Positions 1 to 12,000 of a DNA stretch of 64,000 nt are shown one piece after another (the stretch's first letter is position 1; the number at the start of each line of letters is the position of its first letter). The notes below the pieces were generated by a model, which was given only the letters and a program-made list of their open reading frames with translations, ran no database searches and was not told the origin of the DNA. Origin of the DNA: Melieria omissa (Eukaryota > Arthropoda > Insecta > Diptera > Ulidiidae); the NCBI GenBank assembly GCA_963971225.1, contig OZ020267.1, forward strand, positions 120,769,891-120,833,890, written 5' to 3'. Made by a program: the position numbers and the translations under genes.

Positions 1-988
1 TATGTATATATTTGGGAAATTGCAACATTTCTTGATTCAACTGCAAGCTGCATAATTCAATTTCCTCGGCACTTGTACGGGCAGTGCTGATGCAACAATT
101 TGCTGCTTATAGCTGCTGTGCATTGATGATGCGAGTTGTGTAGAGATAAATAAATCTGTGTCAACGTACATATCTCATTCGTGTATTCAGTGATGAACTA
201 CTTGACAAGCAAGCACATGTCTACGTATATTGCTCATCATTAGAAAGTAGTGGGATAAATAGTGTGAGTTCGATTCCTGCAATGTTGTCCTGGAGACTAT
301 AAAGCTTCAATAATCAGAAAATCAATATTTTACATTGTTTGTTGGTACGTTGGAATAATGATCCGTCAGTAACCAATATCGGTGAGGCGTTCCTTGGACA
401 GGAAAATTTTTATTGGGTATTCGATGGTTAGTTGACGCCCTCTTGTTTTTATTCACATTTTTATTTATTTATTTATTTAGTATTTATTAGCCAACGAATA
501 CAACAAAAATTCTTATAGGCTAAGTTGAATACATTTTAAATGAACATTGTACATACACGAGAATTAAGGAAAATAAAAGTGAAGTGACATATAAAAAAGA
601 TTTAACGAATACATGAATCGATTTTTTGAAACTGAAAAATCAATCTCAACATTTTTGGAGATTAAAATTAATTTATATTTTTAGGAAGAAAGTTTGATTT
701 ATCTTTTATAAGACAGAAAGTCAATCCGGGGAAAGTTTTCGATGACAATCAAATACCTTCCTAGCTTATTTATATGCCCAGGAGTGAACTTAGCTTCCTA
801 ACAGGCAAATTAAGTGGTTACTGTAGGCTTAATTACATGCGAAATATATTTAATCTGCACCCATAGTGAAATACATTTATTTCACTATGATCTGCATCTA
901 TGTTCATGTCTTTGGGCGGACACTTCAAACTGAAAATTGTATGTTTTCTTATTGTTTTATTCATGCAGAAGGTATTTTAAATTTTCAG
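1..988. other. 5' flank or intron before the chitin deacetylase exons
   Basis: AT-rich sequence with no coding segment I can support. It lies upstream of the first recognisable deacetylase exon and is probably intronic, because that exon is preceded by a pyrimidine tract and AG and not by a start codon with a signal peptide. A short TTTA run (TTTATTTATTTATTTA) occurs near 462-478. The exon carrying the start codon and secretion signal is either outside the window or too short to recognise. Confidence 0.5.
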
Positions 989-2857
989 TGGTAGCTTCAA
1001 GTTATCGTTCAAATATCGAGTGCATGGAGGATGCACGCTTCTATCGCAACCCCAACCGGCCAGTGCACAAAATATGGACCAACAACGAGTGTTCCAAGTA
1101 CTATCTGTGCCTCGAGTACGAGGTGTTTGAATTTAAATGTTCGGAGGGCTTGCTCTTCGATGTTGTAAGACAAATTTGTGACTTTAAGCAAAATGTGGAC
1201 AACTGTGACATAACAGCTGGTAAATATTTCATTTGCGAGTCAGTTCTAAAGTTAAACGTTTGTATTATACATTGCAGAGCCCCAGACTCCGAAACCACTC
1301 TTGAAGAATGCAGGCTGTCCGGATCAGACGCAGTTGGGGTGTGCTGATGGAACATGTTTACCAAATGAGTATTTTTGCGATGGCTCTGTAGACTGCCCGG
1401 ACGAATCGGATGAGGTAACCTTGACCATATATGTGATAGAGCGGTTCGCGGCGACCGACTGCTGCACAAATGAACATGTGAGTCTCCATTGTAATGTGGA
1501 ACATTTCAGGGGTGGTGCGACACCAGTAATGATCCGAATGCGGCGAGTACTTGTGACCCACGGAAATGCCAACTGCCTGATTGTTTCTGTTCCAAAGATG
1601 GCACGCAAATACCAGGACGCCTTAACCCGAATATGGTACCCCAAATGATACTTCTGACTTTTGGTCAGTTTTGCTGTTGAAAGTAAAGCGTTTATTAAGA
1701 AACGTTAAAACTCTTCAGTGTTACACTTGCAGATGATGCCGTGAATTTTGAAAACTTCGATCTCTTTTCCAATGTGCTATTCACGTCAAGTTACCGAAAC
1801 CCAAATGGTTGCCCGATAAGAGCGACTTTTTACGTGTCCCACCAGTACACAAATTATCAGTACGTACAAAAACTGTGGAATGACGGTCACGAGATTGCCG
1901 TCCACTCCGTTACGTATGTTTCAATTTGGCTAATTAAAATCGCAAATATGAAAGATATTATGTTTAATCCATGTGTGCCTGTATCGCTACAGACACCGCG
2001 GCCCTGAAATGTGGTGGTCCAAAAATGCTACCATAGAAGACTGGTTCGATGAAATGGTGGGTCAGGCCAACATTCTTAACAGGTTCGCCAGTGTGCGCAT
2101 GGAGGACATACGTGGAATTCGAGCTCCCTTCCTTCGCGTTGGTTGGAACCGCCAGTTTCTGATGATGAAAGAGTTCGGCTTCGTGTACGACTCCTCGATG
2201 GTGGCACCGTTTTCCAATCCGCCGTTGTGGCCATACACGCTGGACTACAAAATGCCTCATGTTTGCACCGGCATAAATCAGAATTGCCCCTCGCGCAGCT
2301 ACCCGGGTGTGTGGGAGATGGTAATCAATCAGCTGGAAGCGGGCGACTATACATGTGGCATGGTCGACAGTTGTCCGGCGCAGCTCGGCGCAGACGACAT
2401 ATACCGGCTGTTGACGCACAACTTTAAACGACATTACCTGTCCAACCGCGCCCCTTATGGGCTCTATTTTCACGCAACGTGGTTTAAAAACACCGATTAT
2501 TTAAATGCTTTTCTGGTAAATGCGAACGCGAGAAATTTGTAATCGTGTCATTCAATGTTCAATCTCCCATTCTATTAGAAATTTATGAACGACTTGCTTA
2601 AGTTGCCGGACGTCTACTTTGTTACGAATCAGCAGGTCATCGAGTGGATGCGTCAACCAACGCCCAGCAGCCAGGCGCATCAATTCGAACCGTGGGGTTG
2701 CAAACCACGCCAACTGGACGCACGCGAAATGGTATGCAATATTCCAAATTCGTGTAAGTTGCGCAGTCGCGTCTTGCAGCAGGACAGGTACTTCTACACG
2801 TGCAAGGAGTGTCCCGCGCAATATCCTTGGATACGCAATGAGTTCGGCCTGGACTAG
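989..2857 (+). CDS. ChLD3: Chitin deacetylase, CBM14 + LDLa + NodB-type domains (5' partial)
   Basis: Secreted enzyme that removes acetyl groups from chitin in cuticle or tracheal matrix. Exons: ~989-1219, 1278-1414, 1510-1663, 1733-1913, 1993-2515, 2579-2857; all internal junctions are GT/AG and the phases close to a TAG stop at 2855-2857. The first exon encodes a six-cysteine peritrophin-A (CBM14) chitin-binding domain (CMEDARFYRNP to DNCD). The second encodes an LDLa repeat ending CPDESDE. The deacetylase domain keeps all five family motifs: TFDDA split across 1657-1663 and 1733 onward, HSVTH across the 1913/1993 junction, RAPF, DSS and LYFH. The zinc ligands and catalytic base are therefore intact. 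CBM14+LDLa+NodB is the architecture of insect group I/II deacetylases (serpentine, vermiform, ChLD3). The neighbours LSm7 and BuGZ favour ChLD3, a symbol assigned from recalled synteny. The signal-peptide exon is missing, so the record is partial at the 5' end, and the 989 acceptor is my best guess (an alternative AG lies at 968-969). Confidence 0.9.
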
Positions 2858-3041
2858 GAGTTCGATGCTAATCCATCCATGTAATTTCATAGCTCCAGAT
2901 TGGCTGAGTGTCTAATTTATTTCGGCTTAATTTAAGAGTAGTAATTTATTTTTAATACTTACAAATTACAAATAACTATATTTTCCAAAGTTTGCTCTAA
3001 ATTTAAAATGAATATTTCACGGTTTTTGCTTCGCACAAAAT

Positions 3042-3533
3042 TTACGCGTCTTGCGTTATAAAAGGATTCGGTATGGACTCCATGCCGTCCTGCGGGCAGA
3101 TAAGTACCAGTGCTGTACCGCGACACACTACCAAACCAAGGTTGCGTGTTTCCTCCGCTAGTTTAAATGGCTCATCGGCGTCTCGCAGGTACTCGACTGT
3201 GTTGTCCAACACCAGATTCAGCAAAGCGTCGTATCCCTTAAGTATACCAGACGCCTCGCGGCCACCAGCGAATTTTACGCGGATTTGTTTCTCCAGATAT
3301 TTGGAAAGATCCAAAATGGATTCTTTGCGACGTTTTTCTTTGCCGTCGTTTGTTCCACCGCTCTGAAAGCAAACAATGTATAGTTAATATAAATTTGCAG
3401 AGGAGCCCGCACAATAAATTAATAATTTAATAATAATTGATTAGCACGACAGCCCGCTTACGCGAGACTAAGGCCTAGCTTCCCGCAATTTGTACGCGGG
3501 TGGCACAATAAATACCTTTTGTTTTTCTGCCAT
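3042..3533 (-). CDS. LSm7: U6 snRNA-associated Sm-like protein LSm7
   Basis: Subunit of the LSm2-8 ring (nuclear, binds the U6 snRNA 3' end) and the LSm1-7 ring (cytoplasmic mRNA decapping). Two exons on the minus strand: 3533-3516 (ATG, six codons, MAEKQK) and 3362-3042 (TAA at 3044-3042), giving 112 aa. The donor reads AAG|GTATTT and the acceptor TTTCAG|AGC. After a charged N-terminus (about residues 7-22) the Sm fold starts at ILDLSKYLEKQIRVKF. Sm1 holds GGREASGILKGYDALLNLVLD, and Sm2 holds GLVVCRGTALVLI with the RG pair typical of the RNA-binding loop. The length matches the family (about 103-112 aa). An internal ATG at 3314-3312 would drop the conserved N-terminal helix, so I prefer the two-exon model. 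The gene converges with the deacetylase, with 184 bp between the stop codons. Its 153-bp intron contains a SINE 3' fragment. Confidence 0.95.
3427..3511 (-). repeat. 3'-end fragment of a tRNA-derived SINE in the LSm7 intron
   Basis: The stretch with GCACGACAGCCCGCTTACGC and AAGGCCTAGCTTCCCGC matches the 3' part of the full SINE at 46751-47079 in the same orientation, including the AT-rich tail. An internal deletion removes the segment between CCCGC and AATTTTGTACGCG, and the tRNA-like head is missing. It fills much of the short LSm7 intron and ends within a few bases of the 5' splice site. Confidence 0.75.
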
Positions 3534-3921
3534 TTGAAATGACGATCTGTCTTGTATATGGTTATATACTTTGATAAAAAGGAGCGTCAAAAAAACAAAT
3601 GATTGGCGCCGCAGATCCTATTCACTTCTGTTTGTTTATTTGAGGTTATGAGTCTGACACTTTTTTTTTCGCAAAATCTTATATTTGGACACATGCACAC
3701 CCTGTAAATATATGTTAACAGGGAATGAAAAAAATTGTTCAAGACTGTCAGTGCTGCCAGGTTAAGAAATGTGTAAAAAAATGTCTAATGATTTCATCGG
3801 CATCAGCCGGTATATTCCTGTATTTTTATAATGATGAACATTGACCAAATTGACCGTTTCATACAAAATAGTTTTATATTAGCGTTGAAAGTTGTAAAAG
3901 TGAAAACAAAAATTATTGATA
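3534..3921. other. LSm7 5' flank
   Basis: AT-rich sequence between the LSm7 start codon and the foldback element. It should contain the LSm7 transcription start, but I see no clear TATA or initiator. Confidence 0.4.
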
Positions 3922-4997
3922 CTTATGTTTAACGGCCAGAACACATAGCCGACGGCAGCGATCCAACCACATCTGTAGAATCAGAACGTTCTTATGCATG
4001 GCTACACGACAACCATATATGTAGCACTTCTATATTGGCAGCAACCTACCTTCACAATAAGTTTTCATACAGAAATCAAAGGGAGACAAACAATGAGACA
4101 GATTATAGAAAATTGTTTGAATGCATTTATATACGTTTATTCATTAAAACAACTATAAACAAACAACCGACTGCAATTGTCGTTGTCGCTAACCCTAAAA
4201 CTATTCTTTAATTCGTAGGCGACAACACCAAAGAAATTGCCATCACTGTTTCAAAACAAATATTTTTAATGGCGTTCTTCTTGCTTTCGGTATGCTTTGA
4301 AAAACAAAACGCATTTTTTATGTTAGGCTTATGTTTATGGTTTTTTTTTTCTTAACAAATACTCAACAAATGTGCGTTTTTAATTTGAGCTATCTTGATT
4401 AGCATCGGCTTTATCAGATTTGGTTGATTCTGATGAGGCCGATGGAAAAGTAGTCGAGCAAAGTCAGCACGAGTTACAAGGAATAACATAACTATAAATC
4501 GGGCTTGTTTCCCGTTTTAACGTATTTGCCCAAACACATTCAAGATAGCAGCGAAACGGTCACACAATTTCAAGATGATGTCGACTTCGACCGTATCATA
4601 TTTTCGACACAATCATATCATCAACTCCTTAACGTAATTTTAAAAGTGCTTCCACTAACTTTATTAGGCATTCGTCTATATACATCTTATCGTTGTACAA
4701 TCAATTTAAAACAAAGGGAAATGTGTAATAACTTTTAGAACTATTAAATTTTAATTGAAATGCTAACAAGTTCGTAATTGTTGTCAAAGTACACCGAAAA
4801 AGTAAACAAAATTCTATTAAAAATATCTGTTTTAATGTAGTGATGACAATCGCTTTGGTTTTGTCGCCTAAAGAATAGAGAATAGTTCTATTTAGTTGTG
4901 CTGTTGTCAAAATAATCGTTTCTATACGAATATTTGATCCAATATTTTGACAGATGCAGCCGTGTCATTGCCGTTGGCTATGTGTTCGGGGCATAAG
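3922..4997. repeat. Foldback-type element with long inverted arms
   Basis: The ends are inverted copies: CTTATG, then after a short gap CCAGAACACATAGCCGACGG on the left (3935-3954), against the complement of CCGTTGGCTATGTGTTCGGG on the right (4971-4990). The arms continue inward: TTCGTAGGCGACAACACCAA near 4214-4233 is answered by TTGGTTTTGTCGCCTAAAGA near 4856-4875, and ATATTTTTAATGGCGTTCTT near 4259-4278 by its diverged complement near 4805-4825. The arms are therefore at least about 300 bp and imperfect. No transposase ORF is present. I cannot assign a superfamily and see no certain target duplication. Confidence 0.7.
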
Positions 4998-6075
4998 CGC
5001 TAACCCAAATTGGGGGTTACAACCCTTATCAATTTTGCCTGAAACCAAAAGGAAACGTATGCTGTTGCCTTTTAATAATGTCTTGTAGTTAAAAATTGTG
5101 CTAATAATACCACAGAAAAAATAGTATATTTTGCGTATACTAGTTAGTCTGTGAATATTACATGCATATAAGAGATTGCGCGTTCAATCTTAGTCATTTA
5201 AATTTGATAACTAAAAGTTTTATGAAAAATAATAACAATAATTAAAATCATTGTATCAGTTGCTCTTTATTTATTTTAATTTTTTTTTACAAATTCATGA
5301 CCCGCGGTTCTGGTGCATATAGTGTGCACAGTAGCGCTTCCACAAAAACACAAATTTATAACCAAGAACAAAAATAAAAATAACCAAAACGTAACAAAAA
5401 TAACCAAAATGTTTATTCGACATAAACAAAATAAATAACTCGTATATAAACTTCAAGACTTAAAGAACATTTAAAAGGCTTTTGACACATATATATGTAT
5501 GTGTGACACACAATAAATAATTAACACGCATCGTAAAAATTTCAGTGAGCTGCAAAAATAGACATGCGATATTCTTTTTATTTAGCTGCGAACGACCGCG
5601 AACGTGTTGTTGATTCTGTTTAAACATGGTTATCGATTTAAACAATGCTGCTTACATATTTATGAGAAACAGCAATGGCAATGAGTTGCCACTATCAATC
5701 AATATCAATATTATTGCCACTCCCAATAATATTGTGCTAGGTGATATTTAAAATACATTTTGCATCAGTGTACAATATTCTAAACCATAACCAAATGGGA
5801 TCAAAAATCCCCGAATAGGCAAGACCCATGTTCTAAAATGAAAACAACCATTTTTAGTTAAAAAAAAACCAAAACGGCAACGCTGGTGCACAGTTGCGTG
5901 TGTAAAATTCGTTGAGTTCTGGCAGCATTGGCGCAAAAGCTTAGTAGGCCATCTTGTTATAAGTGAATTGGACTTGGAAATTTTCGCTCAGAACGCATTT
6001 GTTGAAATTGCATTTGTTTGAAATTAGCACATTTTGAACGTAGTCTCATAGCAAAAAACTAGGACACAGCGCAAT
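4998..6075. other. Intergenic DNA and BuGZ 5' flank
   Basis: AT-rich, no supported ORF. A small palindrome lies near 5706-5735 (CAATATTATTG ... AATAATATTG). The BuGZ transcript start probably falls in the last 150 bp, but no defined core promoter motif is visible. Confidence 0.4.
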
Positions 6076-9000
6076 ATGGGACGTAAAAAGAAGAAGGCTT
6101 CGAAACCCTGGTGTTGGTATCCTTTTGAAAAAGAAAAAAAAAAAATAGGAAAGGTGAACGTGTTTCCTAAATGGAAACTGTATGTACACTTTATATAATT
6201 GCGTCGGCAGCGCTGCTCACGGGGGGCGCTCCATTATGAGTATCAGCTGGCGCTCCTGAGAGCGAATTGTTGGTATTGTTTGCCTTGACTCGTCAATTCA
6301 CTAATTCAGGTACTGCAATCGTGATTTCGATGACGAAAGGATCCTTGTGCAGCACCAGAAGGCGAAGCATTTCAAGTGCCACATCTGCCATAAAAAACTA
6401 TACACGGGGCCGGGGCTGTCGATTCACTGCATGCAAGTGCATAAGGAGACGGTGGACAAGGTACCGAATTCTCTGCCCAACCGTTCAAACATTGAGATCG
6501 AGATTTTCGGCATGGATGGCATTCCGATGGATGATCTGCGTGAGCACGAGCGCCAAAAGAATGGCGGCAAATCAGACTCTGACGACGACGAGCCGGCTGC
6601 AAAAAAGAAGGTGGAAGGTGAGTGGTGTGAATTGATTGAGTTGGAAGTGAATGAATAGAACGGTGGATGGTTTTTAGTTCCGCTGAGTGCACCACCACCT
6701 ATGATGATGCCACCGAATATGATGCCGCCCATGATGGGTCAGTTCGGCCCCATGGGGATGATGCCGCACATGGCACCGATGCCGCCTTTCCTGACTCCGG
6801 GCGGCATACCGATGATGCCCCCACATATGATGCCGCCACGGCCACTGTTTCCAGCGGCAATGGCCGCAGCGACGACTTCGGCTGCAGCAGCGCATGCGGC
6901 TGCAACGCAGCAGAAACCGACGTTTCCTGCCTACAGGTAATTGTGAAAAATTACTAAAATTTTTCTTTGTTTCAAGTATCTAAACCGCACAACTGTGTTG
7001 TTTGCTTTCTGTCGCTGCAGCAATGCAACCATCAGCGCTCCTCCAACCACAAATAATCCGAGTACGACACCGAATTCGGCTGCACCGGAGCCACCCAGAC
7101 CGCCGGTGCTTACGAATGCGAGTGGCGTTACTTCGAAGATTATGCACCCCCCCGAGGATCTGAGCTTAGAGGAGCTACGCTCGCGGAGGCCGAAGTACCA
7201 GCACAAGCTGAACCACACCGGGAGCGGTAGCGTGATGCGCAATCTCTCACACGCGACTTCTTCCAACACAGCGAGCAGTAGCTCTGCGACCATTGTCACC
7301 ACCAGCGCGCCTAATGCCGCGGCGGTTGCGTCGGCTGCTGCCTTCTCGAAGGCACAGGAAGTGAGTCCTTACCATAGATATAGAAATCATAGTCAATATA
7401 ACTGAGCAGAGACAGTGTCAAAGCGTGTTAGAGCGCAGCAAAGTGAAGCGAAACGCAGGCTGGAACGGAATCTCGGGCTTCCCAATTCCAATTTTCCGCT
7501 CAAAGGTCACTTTGCGGAGAAAGACAGACAGTTCTGCGTTTAAGAATTCCATTAAAATTTCCAGAATTTTACGTACTTGTCGGTTATTACTATTACCATA
7601 ACTTATAATAATAATTTGCAGATGAGGTAAATTAACAGGAAAGATATCGTTATTTTACGAGTAACCACTTATCACTTACCATTTACAAGTTACAATTTAC
7701 GATTTACCATTTAATCACAAAACTAGTTGTCAGGCATGATTGTAAACTCTTTATGATTTAATTTAATTTTGCAATTTTGAAATTTGGACAAATCTTAAAA
7801 TCCTAACGAATATAATGTGTGTATTTTTATAATTTACAAAAAGGCGATTTTAATTGAAATAAATCATGAAATTTTGAAATAAAATGCATACAAGTTCTTT
7901 TTTTCCAACACACCGGCGTGGTCGCAGTGCTTCTTCCGAACCTAGAACTTTCCCAGCCAACACGCGAGTGGCATTAGAGTTGGCCGTCGCCAAACGCGGT
8001 CAGTTTTCAATTTTACGAGCACATGCAGAAATTCAAATTTTAAAATTGCAAAACAAGTTAAATTTAAAAGAGATTTACAAGCACACAAGCCGTTTGTGAC
8101 CGTCTCCCAATCATCAACTGCCAACACCAACTCACAACAGCTCTTTTCCCCAGGCCGCTGCAATGGTTGCCGTTGCACAAGCGCAAGCGCAGGCCCACGC
8201 GCATGCGCATGCGCACGCCCAAGCACATGCCCAGGCGCAAGCACAAGCGCACGCGCAGGCGCAGGCACAAGCGCAGGCTCAGGCACAGGCACACGTTCAA
8301 GCCCAAGTGGCGCAGGCACAAGCACATGCCCAGGCCCAGGTGGCGCAGGCAGTAGTTGTTGCCCAGCAGCAGCAGCAGCAACAGCAGCAGAAGCAACTGG
8401 AGGACCTCAATCGTGCCGTGATGCTACAGCGACTGCAGCAGGCAGCGCGGCCCGCTTCACTTGGCGCATCGGGCTCCGCCGGTGCTGCTGTAGGCATGGT
8501 AAGTGTCTTATGGGGGCTTTGTATCATTCACTTCTGATCGCAATTCCTCACGGTTACAATCAGTGCTTCTCTGGCGATAGCGCCATGGGCATTAGTCAGG
8601 TGTTAGGTTAGGTTTGTGGTGGACATGGGTCTACTGCACAGCGTAACAAATTAATATCAATGTGCTTAGCGCAAGCAAACATTTTTAGTCTTATACGAAA
8701 CGCACCATAGTGCGAGTGCTCCGAAAAGTGAATGGCAAAATCTGCATCCCACGTAGTGCATATTTGTGATCAATCCCATCGCATTGATATGTTTCTGTGA
8801 ATCTTTGAATTTGGTATTTGCCAAAAAAATAGTCCTTGTCTTATTTAAAGATCACGCATCCAGTCCAAACTGTTTTGAATGGTTGACTAACTTACGTGTA
8901 AAGGACTTAAAGCGCGAATTTTGCCTTGAATCGACATTGGCCGAAAAATTCACATTTCAGTAATAGACATTAGCAGACATTTTAAGGCATTTTGGTGAAA

Positions 9001-12000
9001 TTGTTGACTCACGATCAGCTTATGGATTAATCAGCTAATTGGTGGCCACCGAAAATGATGTTTTAGGCACCTAGTCGTTTAGACTTTATTATTTGAATAT
9101 TACTCCTTAATATGAATTTCCGTAATAGCCATATTTGGTTTTGAGTTAGCATTTGTTGCGGAGAAACGCGACGACGTTTGTATTTTTAGTGGTTTCTGAG
9201 ACGAGTTTAGTGGCTTGTTCCCTAAAGGCGGTGGAATAATTGCAATAAATTTGCATTCATGTACATGAAAATGCTTTTTGACTGCGGTTGGTAGCGCTAT
9301 TTGAAAAGGAGAAGAAGTTATCTCAGTAATGTTTTTAGACATTCCGCATCTACTAAGACCGAATAAAGAAAAATTTTTCTTTCGGACTTTGTCTTAAAAG
9401 CAGGTCCTGGCAAACAACTAACATTAAAAGTTCCCAAACCGCCGTTCACTATCAGAATGAAACTATACTTCACAACTGTAGGCCTTTCCGTTCCTTCCAT
9501 CGATATAACAGCTCGGTTGTCGAGTCAGTTATATATGTATTATATAAACTGTGCTTAGAAAATCGATTGCCTTCGAATTGACGAATCGACTTCCTTTGAA
9601 TTTGCTTACTTCGCAATTGCCACATTTTATACAAATTAATGTAAATTAGAGCGAAGTTCACACATAAAACCATAATACATTTACGGAATATAATTAAAAA
9701 ACAAATAAGTTGAAAATTATAGCTATGCTGGAGGTTGTTTCCTCAGACGAATTATTTCTTGTATGCATTTTCAAATTATAATTAAATTTTCCATTTTCAC
9801 CTATAACTATGTGAAGAAGTGAGTTAGACGCTCATAGGTTTATATCGTTATTGTGGCATTTGTGAAACAAAACAGTATTATCTAGTGCAGTGCACTGTGA
9901 TATTGATTTTTTATTGAGACCGATTCAGTCCACATCAACTGAGGCTTTGTAATAGCATATATTACATGTATGTACTTACCGTTGAAAATGAAAGATCTTG
10001 GCAATGTTACCGGACACATTTGTTGTTTGTGGGTTGTTGAAAAGTTCTTCACAAGTAGTAGTCTCTGCAAATTGATTTGATAAAGTGATTTAGAAATGTT
10101 TTTTTTTTAATATTCGTACATATACAGTGAAAAAGGATACGAAATGTATTCCGTTATGGAAAAGTACAGGCACAAAAGTTAAAGAAAACTAACAAAATGC
10201 AATAAAGTTAAAGAACAGATAAGTAGATGCAAATGAAAACTCATGTAAGTACATTTCCAACATTTCTAGTATTCATAATTGAATTGTCGTAATGGTTGCT
10301 GAGTTGGTTGATTGATATGTCTTAAATATCTAAATGTTACTTTTTGTAAAGTTGTAAATTAAAAGCGATGGGGCATTTAGTATAACTATTGCGAGATGCA
10401 TTTCAACTTAATTAATTTCTAGGTTAAGTGCAATAATAGTCATGCCAACGCCAATTCCAAAGCAAGTGCAAGTGCAACCGCAGAGAGATCCTCAATATGT
10501 AGATGATAAGCAATCGTATGCCTCCATCCATTGGCCCATTCACTTATCCGCCCTCCCCTCCCACCCAGTTACTAGCCTCTATCCACCACCTCTCCACTGC
10601 ATCATTTGCTCACCGCCACATCCACCTACCCACTGCCGCCACTCACGTATACGTATGTATTACCGCACACTCGAGAGTTCTTCTTCAACTTCTTCTATTC
10701 AATGCCGGTTAGTACAACGAATTTACAATATTTAATGTTTAAACCACCTTAGCTACATGCAATGTCGTGCTTTTAATTTTAACAAGACCGAACGAAAAAT
10801 ATCAGACTTGTTTTAAATTGTTGAGGAAAATTATGACTGAGGTTGAGATTTAAGTTGAGCGTTGAACTGCAATTGAGTTGCAATTGATTGAATCGATTGC
10901 TTACTCGATTTTGAATTGAGTGAGTAACGTTGAAAGTAAGTATGTTTCACCTTTTTCTACTTCTTCTATTACCAAATGCCTTTATTCATGTAATGCGAAG
11001 CAATAAGTTTTACTATATATACTATATACATATATCTACTTTAAATACACCACTACTATACAAATAATATTACATATTAATGATATTAATAACATTAGAT
11101 GATTTGTGTAATCGAGGCGATACGGCTGCCGTCGCTAACTAATTTCTTAATGATATGTGCATTTTCGTTGTCGTTTGCCGCTCTGTAGATGCCGATGCCC
11201 GGCCAGATGCAGCTCGTCCAACCAATGATGCGCCCCGCTATGGCGATCGGACCGCATGGAGCCCTTCTTAGCGGTAATATGTTGCGTGGTCCGCCCGGCA
11301 TGCCCGGTATGCCAGCAGGTGAGTTTACGGAAATTCCGTCGTTATGCCAACATAAAACGAATAAATGTCCACGAATGAAATCGTTTAATTAACTTGTTGA
11401 AGTTTTTGAGATTCTACTTTGACACTACATATATACTTTATTGTACTATTACCGTATTAAGGGTACAAACGGTGTTTTTTAAAGCTGTTTTGGGGATTTT
11501 TTTCTTCAGAAACTGCAAATGATAATGAGATAATTCTTCGTATATTTATTCTTTACATATTGAGTTATAAAAAAAAATGTTTTCCACGTGCTACTGCGAA
11601 CACTGTTGGGGTCCGCCAGCTGAGTACCGGCCATGTTTTTTTTTAACCCTTATTCTCATACCCGGGTACCCGGGTGCCCACTGCGATGTATTTTCGTGAA
11701 AAAAAACTGACAAATAATGAAAATTTTTTTTTACCTTATTGAAAACTTAAAAATTTCATGAAATGGATACCCGGGTACCCCGGGTGCCAAACGACGTTAG
11801 TAAGTTTGGGTATGAGAATAAGGGTTAAGGGTGCGTTTGCGCCATCCTAACTTTGTCCCTGTTCGTCTGAAATGTAAGCCAAAAAAGTTCTCTTAAAAAG
11901 CATTACTCCAATCAAAGGATGACCAATAATGAACCCGATTTGATCAAAATTGGACCCGCGGCATCGTTTTAAAGTGTTTTTTCGAAATTCGCCCTTTTTT

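Noticed and set aside
937..988. ATG at 937 as start of the chitin deacetylase
   Set aside because: The encoded leader is not a convincing signal peptide and the sequence up to 988 looks like an intron end (TTTTAAATTTTCAG).
6267..6957. Alternative-frame ORFs over BuGZ exons 2 and 3
   Set aside because: The zinc-finger and Met/Pro-rich frames are the real ones; the others lack domains and splice support.
8064..8396. Leucine-rich and cysteine-rich ORFs on the minus strand and other frames over BuGZ exon 5
   Set aside because: They are shadow frames of the GCN/CAG coding repeat; the plus-strand frame is joined by correct splice phases to the rest of BuGZ.
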